DNA of 64,000 nucleotides from Physcomitrium patens (Eukaryota > Streptophyta > Bryopsida > Funariales > Funariaceae): positions 11,771,986 to 11,835,985 of the forward strand of contig NC_037273.1 of the NCBI RefSeq assembly GCF_000002425.4, read 5' to 3'. This document shows positions 59,143 through 64,000 of the stretch, one piece after another. The notes beneath the pieces are model-generated. The model saw nothing but the letters and a program-made list of their open reading frames with translations, made no database searches and was not told where the DNA came from. Every line of letters begins with the position of its first letter. Positions within the stretch are counted from its first letter, which is position 1. The translations under genes and the position numbers were made by a program.

Positions 59143-60911
59143 TCATGAACGGATATTTGCACAAAGAGCGGCACTGAGCTGTTTCAGACCATCCCCAATG
59201 TTAACCAGAGCATCTATGTAACCACTTCCAAGTTTCATAGCGCCCCGGAACTTCTCTTTCTCTAACTCCAGCTTCACCCTCTCCATCTCCAGGTCCTCTC
59301 GGTGTCGCTTGTCTTTCCTATCTTCAGATTCTAACATCGCTTCGACCACATTTTTATTGTTGCGGACCAGTATAGAAGCCAGAGCTTCATCTGCTCTCGA
59401 CAACAGCTTTCTCTTCTTCCCAGACAGGTGTGGGCCGCTTGTTTCCTCACCGCTCTCATCGTCGGAGTCCACAAGCTCTGCTTTAACACCTGCAAGCGGA
59501 GCATGCTCGACAAACTTAGAGGCTGACGTTGTGATCCTCTCAATCCATAGAATTCACATTAGATGGACACGTAATACCGAGAATAAACATCACAGAGCTT
59601 TCCCCTTGATTGAAACACTGCACAGAATGTTGCATGGCAGCCTGACAGCCTATACGAGAAAATATACGCATCAACAACAAGATGTATAAGAGCTGTAGCG
59701 TTCACGGCCTAGGAAAGATACTTGAGTAATCTACGTAGGCAGTTAGCAACCAGGTTCGCTTGAAACTTTTCGGACACATCTGTGTTAAGGTTGTGAATGT
59801 GCAGAGACATCCACTTCATTGTTGAATAGAAACTCTAAAGAAAACCACTATTGCGATCCTAATTCAGAAGCCGTCAAAGAATTCAATTAACTACAGCAAA
59901 TTATATTACTCGTTGAGTTGTTCGATTTGAATGTCGTGCGCAGAGAACATCACAGATCGCATTATTCACCATAAATTAGAATCTGACCTAGCAATGAAAG
60001 GGCACGCATAACATACTCAAGTGACTAGGATTAAAATTACAGACAGTCATAAATCTATATAGATTGGTAAAAATTCGAAAGACAACTAGTTAGCAGGGAA
60101 AAGTTAACAAAAAGAAAGTACACGTATATGTACGGTGGTTTTTTAAAACCAAGAGGGTAAAGACTAAGTACTGCAGTTTAAAACGGCCGACAGCCATGAA
60201 GACTAACATCAAAGGCCAACATATCAAATACTCAAACGAATTGAAGAACAAACCTGATGGCCCCAAAGGCCCAGAAGTGTCAACGACAAGCTCTCCTGAG
60301 TCCGAATTCCTGGTCTTGGTGTTAGACCACTCTAATAAAGCATTGAATATCTCTTTCTGAAAGTTAGGAGGCAGTTTATTTCTCTTCCGCTCCTCGGGCG
60401 TCATGTTCCAATAAGACTTATGTCCATTACACGCATGCTTCTCATTATTATAGACTTTCTTGTAAGCTGTTGAGATGACCTCCCACTTATCATGGCACTG
60501 CTGAGCGCTTCGCTGAAGCCCGGAAGCCCAGCAATAGTCCTCAATCCAGTTCCACCTCTCCTGCGCAGGGTTTTGAGAGCCCTTGCCACTTCGTTCATGG
60601 CGGTGAAGATCCTCTCTTTTTGCTGCCTGTAAAATCAACATCTCCTCTACCACCCAATTGCTCTTCTTATATATACGTCCACACCGTGAGCCCTGAGGAT
60701 GCCCATATACTACCGCATCTTCGAGTGCAAGGAGAGACTGATGATTGCCAGCATCAATTAAATGACTGTTGCCATTTGCGTGGCTGCCATTAGACTCGTG
60801 CAGAATTTGGTCGGGGTCTGATAGATGGGCCTCGTCCCCTTCGTGTGAAGAGTGAGTTGGATCAACGAGAGAGAGTTCACGCCGGTATTCGCCACCATGA
60901 TGCAGGTCCAT
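59143..60911 (-). CDS. Trihelix-type (Myb/SANT-like) DNA-binding protein
   Basis: Exon 1 runs from ATG 60911 to 60254 (219 codons plus one base, GT donor). The last exon ends with TGA at 59143 and extends up to about 59535. Exon 1 has an acidic leader and a single trihelix domain (SNWVVEEMLILQAAKRED, WNWIEDYCWASGLQRSAQQC, HDKWEVISTAYKKVYNNE), then KSYWNMTPEERK and LPPNFQKEIFNALLEW. The last exon carries LSGKKRKLLSRADEALASIL and a basic, coiled-coil-like helix (MERVKLELEKEKFRG). Such proteins are plant transcription factors binding GT-type elements. The acceptor of the last exon could not be fixed in phase, so a small middle exon may be missing from this model. Confidence 0.8.
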
Positions 60912-63004
60912 CTCTGATCATAAGGAACAATATTCTACCTCGCCGTATAGAACCCACAAAGAAGGCAGTTGGCTCCCTAAGATGTGAGATTCACCACCCT
61001 CGCAAAGTATAACGGCAACAGAGAACCTGTTGATACCAATTCAATCCCCTTGATTTGTAGAAAGAAGAAACCTGGGTTTCACCTATTGTCACATTTGACG
61101 GCGAGAATTGGCGCTTTGCGAAATGATCCCTCTTCACCTACCCAGCCTCTGATATCAAGCTCCACTAAAATCTCATCAGAATTTCACATACCTTCACCCT
61201 TACCCTTAGCCAAGCAGTTGCAGAATAAGAAGTATGTTCTCAAATTCACGCCAGGTTGCAACTTCTATTTGCGAAACTCCGATGAGAACACTCTGATATC
61301 TTTCATTCCTTTACAGGCTGAAGAGCTAAACTTACAGCATCTAAGCATGTACCCTTAATAAGCCTCCTCTTTTATTCTGTTGAAGATGCGTATCCAGACT
61401 CATCAAGATACATCCTGGCCATACACTGCTAATAATAGCTTGATACGGTAACCCTCCTCACAAATGAACATACATCCGAAAACGTTCGTAATACTCCTCC
61501 CAGGATCCGAATCTCTCCCTTCTAATTGAACACAAGTGCTTGATAAGAAAGATCAACAAAAACCTTCACACGAGGAAATAGCCTTCAATCCATCAGTTAA
61601 AACCCCATCACCGGAGCTTTCTCTCACCCTAGATTACTCCGATTTCCAGCTTCGAATGCACCACTAACCTAGAACGCACAGCAAAGTGTATCAAGTGCAA
61701 AAAAATGCAATACCCACATCTCGAAATAAGACGAGAGCACTAATTCGCGGCTCAAGCTCCAACTCCAATAACCATGCCGCGCAGGGAGCGGATCGAAACC
61801 CACAAACGCAAAACCCAGAGCAAAGCCCAACATTCACCGAAGTAATGACACCTCACAATGCTCGATCTACTGCCCACTGCTTCAACAGCAAGTTTCTTCG
61901 ATTCCATGCAAACTTATTCACAATGGAGGACAACCGTTCGAGTGAGATCGCAAATGCCGGGATTGGGGTTGGAAATGGTTTTCCGAAACATTGACTCTTG
62001 CTCAAGAAACCAGCCGGTGAGGCCGTTCGTCGCCACCGGATTTAGCCGGTAACCTCATCTGGCTCACCCAGTCCGCTCATTCATTCATCGCCCACATCGA
62101 ATAGTTGCGTTAGGGTTTGCGACAAGTGTCTAATTCTTTCACGGATTTGTGTGTACACTGATCTCTTCACGAATTTTTCTGTACATCGATCTCTTTATGC
62201 ATGTACTCCTTGCGTCAGGATCCTGCACCGATTGATCTATGCTGTATAGAAAGAGTCAGCAGATAGACGAGGCTGAGCTTACGGAATTTCACACTGCTGT
62301 CGAAGATCCATGCCTGAGTTAATTAGGGATGTACATTTTAGCTTCACAAGCTAGGATACTTACTCAAGTTTCATGGAAAATTCTTAAACCTTGAAGCAGC
62401 GAGTAGTGATTCTGTTCAGGTAGTCTCATTAATTTGTACAGTTTACAGAATGACATGTCGAGATGTTGAGAATATAATTATAGATGCATTCTGTGGCTTG
62501 TAGCCCGTAAATCCTTTATTTTTTCCGACAGTCTTTTAAAGTGATTTGCGATTCATGTTCTCATTGCGGACAATTGTAGAAAACAATGGTAATTGGAAAG
62601 TATTACACTGTATTTGGTCTTTGTTGCAAAGCTTTTTGCTCCGACAATCAGTCACCGTTTATCTACATACGCCTTCTAATTATGTCCATATGCATGTTAA
62701 ACTGCTGAGCTCGTAAGCAGTGTGTGTGGAAGATGAAGTGGTCCTCCCGTCACCGCCTTTAGCAAGTGTTATTGGTACGTATTCCATGGTTAAGTCGCCC
62801 TTAAATGGACTTGTACATTTTTTTGACTGCATTAGTCTTCTGGAATGATCATTTGAAACTTCGTGCGTGACTGATCGTTATCGAGGCACTTGTGAGGTTC
62901 TCAGTTTAAGGTGGCAACGTAAGTTTTATGCACAGCATCTAACATAGTCACCTGCTCCAAACTTAGTCTGTACAGATTAAAATAATGCTCTAAAAAATGA
63001 TTCA
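60912..63004. other. Upstream region of the trihelix gene and 3' region of the ABCB gene
   Basis: The part up to about 62100 probably holds the leader and promoter of the minus-strand trihelix gene. The remainder contains the 3' untranslated region of the minus-strand ABC gene. Open frames (60984-61358, 61686-61994) lack similarity. Confidence 0.45.
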
Positions 63005-64000
63005 CTAAGTCATCCTATCAATTTTTACATGATTTTGCAGATTGACTAGACGGGCATAGACGCTGCCAGGTCTTGCAATCAGGTTTTCATGGGTATCTTC
63101 TTCAACGATTTCACCATCTTGAATCACAGCAATGCTGTCCGCGTTCCGGATAGTTGAGAGTCGATGTGCCACGAGTACAGTCGTTCTATCCTGAGGATGT
63201 TACCAAATGGTCTAATGAGAAATTCCAAACCACGAAACTTTGCAAACGCACTGCACCCATCAAACAGGATATTAACTTTATGGAATCCGAAGCAGGGGAA
63301 TGGAGATAGTACCAGCATTAATTGATCCAAGGCGTCTTGGACAACCATCTCAGACCCGGCATCCAGCGCGCTTGTGGCTTCATCCAGGAGCAAGATAGCA
63401 GGATTCTTCAAAATTGCTCGAGCAATTGCTACCCGCTGTTTCTGGCCTCCCGAGAGTTGGATGCCGCCTTCTCCAACCTGAGTATTGTAACCATCCGGCA
63501 GCGCACTGATGAAGTTGTGTGCATTGGCTATTTTGCCAGCTGCGTAAACCTCTTGCTCGGAGGCAATGCTGTCACATCCGAAGAGTATATTCTCAAATAT
63601 TGTTGTGGCGAACAGCGCAGGTTCTTGTGAAACAAATGCAATCCTTCTCCGTAAACTCTTTAAGTTTACTTTTCGGATATCCTTGCCGTCGATGAACACA
63701 CTCCCGGAGGTTAGATCGTAGAATCTTTCCAAAAGAGCGATGACTGAGCTCTTTCCGGACCCGCTTGGTCCGACAAGAGCCAAGGACTTGCCGGCCTTCA
63801 CCTCCAGGTTCAAGTCTCTGAAGATCTGCACATCTGAACGAGAAGGATACGAGAAAGATACATGATGGAATTTTATGTCGCCTCTGACGGTCTCTATAAC
63901 CTCGGCGTTGGGATCGACAGTGTCAATCTTGGTGCGGCGGTCGAGGATGGCGAATACAGACTGTAACGCTTGGCTTCCCTTGGCTGCATCTGGCAACAAT
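63005..64000 (-). CDS. ABCB-type (MDR/P-glycoprotein) transporter, C-terminal nucleotide-binding domain
   Basis: Two exons on the minus strand: 64000 (window edge) to 63313, and 63190 to 63005, joined at ATG CTG / GAT AGA. The piece is the second ATP-binding domain of a full-size ABCB protein. Motifs in order: Walker [11 protein letters not shown]-loop VSQEPALFA, signature [14 protein letters not shown], Walker [13 protein letters not shown], and the H-loop VAHRLST, followed by [13 protein letters not shown] and a TAG stop at 63005-63007. These pumps sit in the plasma membrane and, in plants, some move auxin; the substrate cannot be told from this part. All ATP-site residues are present. The gene continues beyond the right edge. 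Confidence 0.93.

Noticed and set aside
60984..61358. Plus-strand open frame of 124 codons
   Set aside because: It falls in the expected leader of the minus-strand trihelix gene and has no recognisable domain.
1..64000. tRNA or rRNA genes
   Set aside because: I found no cloverleaf with A and B boxes and no rRNA signature; the only tRNA-like signals are the retroelement primer sites.

Overview
The window looks like nuclear DNA of a land plant. Its genes are split by short introns of about 75 to 660 bp. Two encode proteins that appear plastid-targeted (an IMPL1-type inositol monophosphatase and a FAX/TMEM14-type fatty-acid exporter). Another is a plant-specific GT34 xyloglucan-type xylosyltransferase, and there are also an ABCB transporter and a trihelix protein. 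A bryophyte, moss-like genome fits the compact introns and the strong contrast between GC-richer genes and very AT-rich transposon DNA, but I cannot name the species.

Layout: (1) 1-1160, 5' end of an RCC1-repeat gene on the minus strand. (2) about 1161-3350, gene-free, with a GC-richer patch at 2500-3330. (3) about 3350-36500, a transposon block. Its core is four copies of one Ty3/gypsy chromovirus family nested inside each other: D contains C, C contains A, A contains B. B (12939-19307, plus strand) lies in the gag of A (8142-20908, minus strand). A lies in the gag of C (7325-28125, plus strand). C lies in an LTR of D (about 7150-31290, plus strand). Exact 5-bp target duplications (AACGT, CTACT, TATAT) mark the three insertions, and after removal of inserts each element is about 6.4 kb. 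C also carries a 1.6-kb secondary insertion. To the right are a reverse-transcriptase relic of a different gypsy lineage (minus strand), another pol fragment and LTR of the first family, and a dead Tc1/mariner transposase. (4) 36.9-46.3 kb, two intact genes on the plus strand: COG1 (six exons) and the IMPL1-type phosphatase (ten exons). (5) 46.4-50.6 kb, AT-rich spacer with microsatellites and a degenerate repeat shared, inverted, with 6.4-6.9 kb. (6) 52.2-53.6 kb, a GT34 gene broken by two compensating frameshifts. (7) 55.7-57.7 kb, the FAX-type gene. (8) 59.1-60.9 kb, a trihelix gene on the minus strand. (9) 63.0-64.0 kb, 3' end of an ABCB transporter on the minus strand.

The host genes are unrelated housekeeping genes and form no operon or cluster. 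The most interesting material is in the retroelements. A third open reading frame of 140 codons, unknown to me, follows the chromodomain in A, B and (decayed) C. The LTRs carry a conserved 13-bp stem-loop next to the TATA box. The nested copies show a clear order of decay, in which every nonsense codon read in the youngest copy fits a C-to-T or G-to-A transition. Two neighbouring host genes also each use a GC-AG intron.
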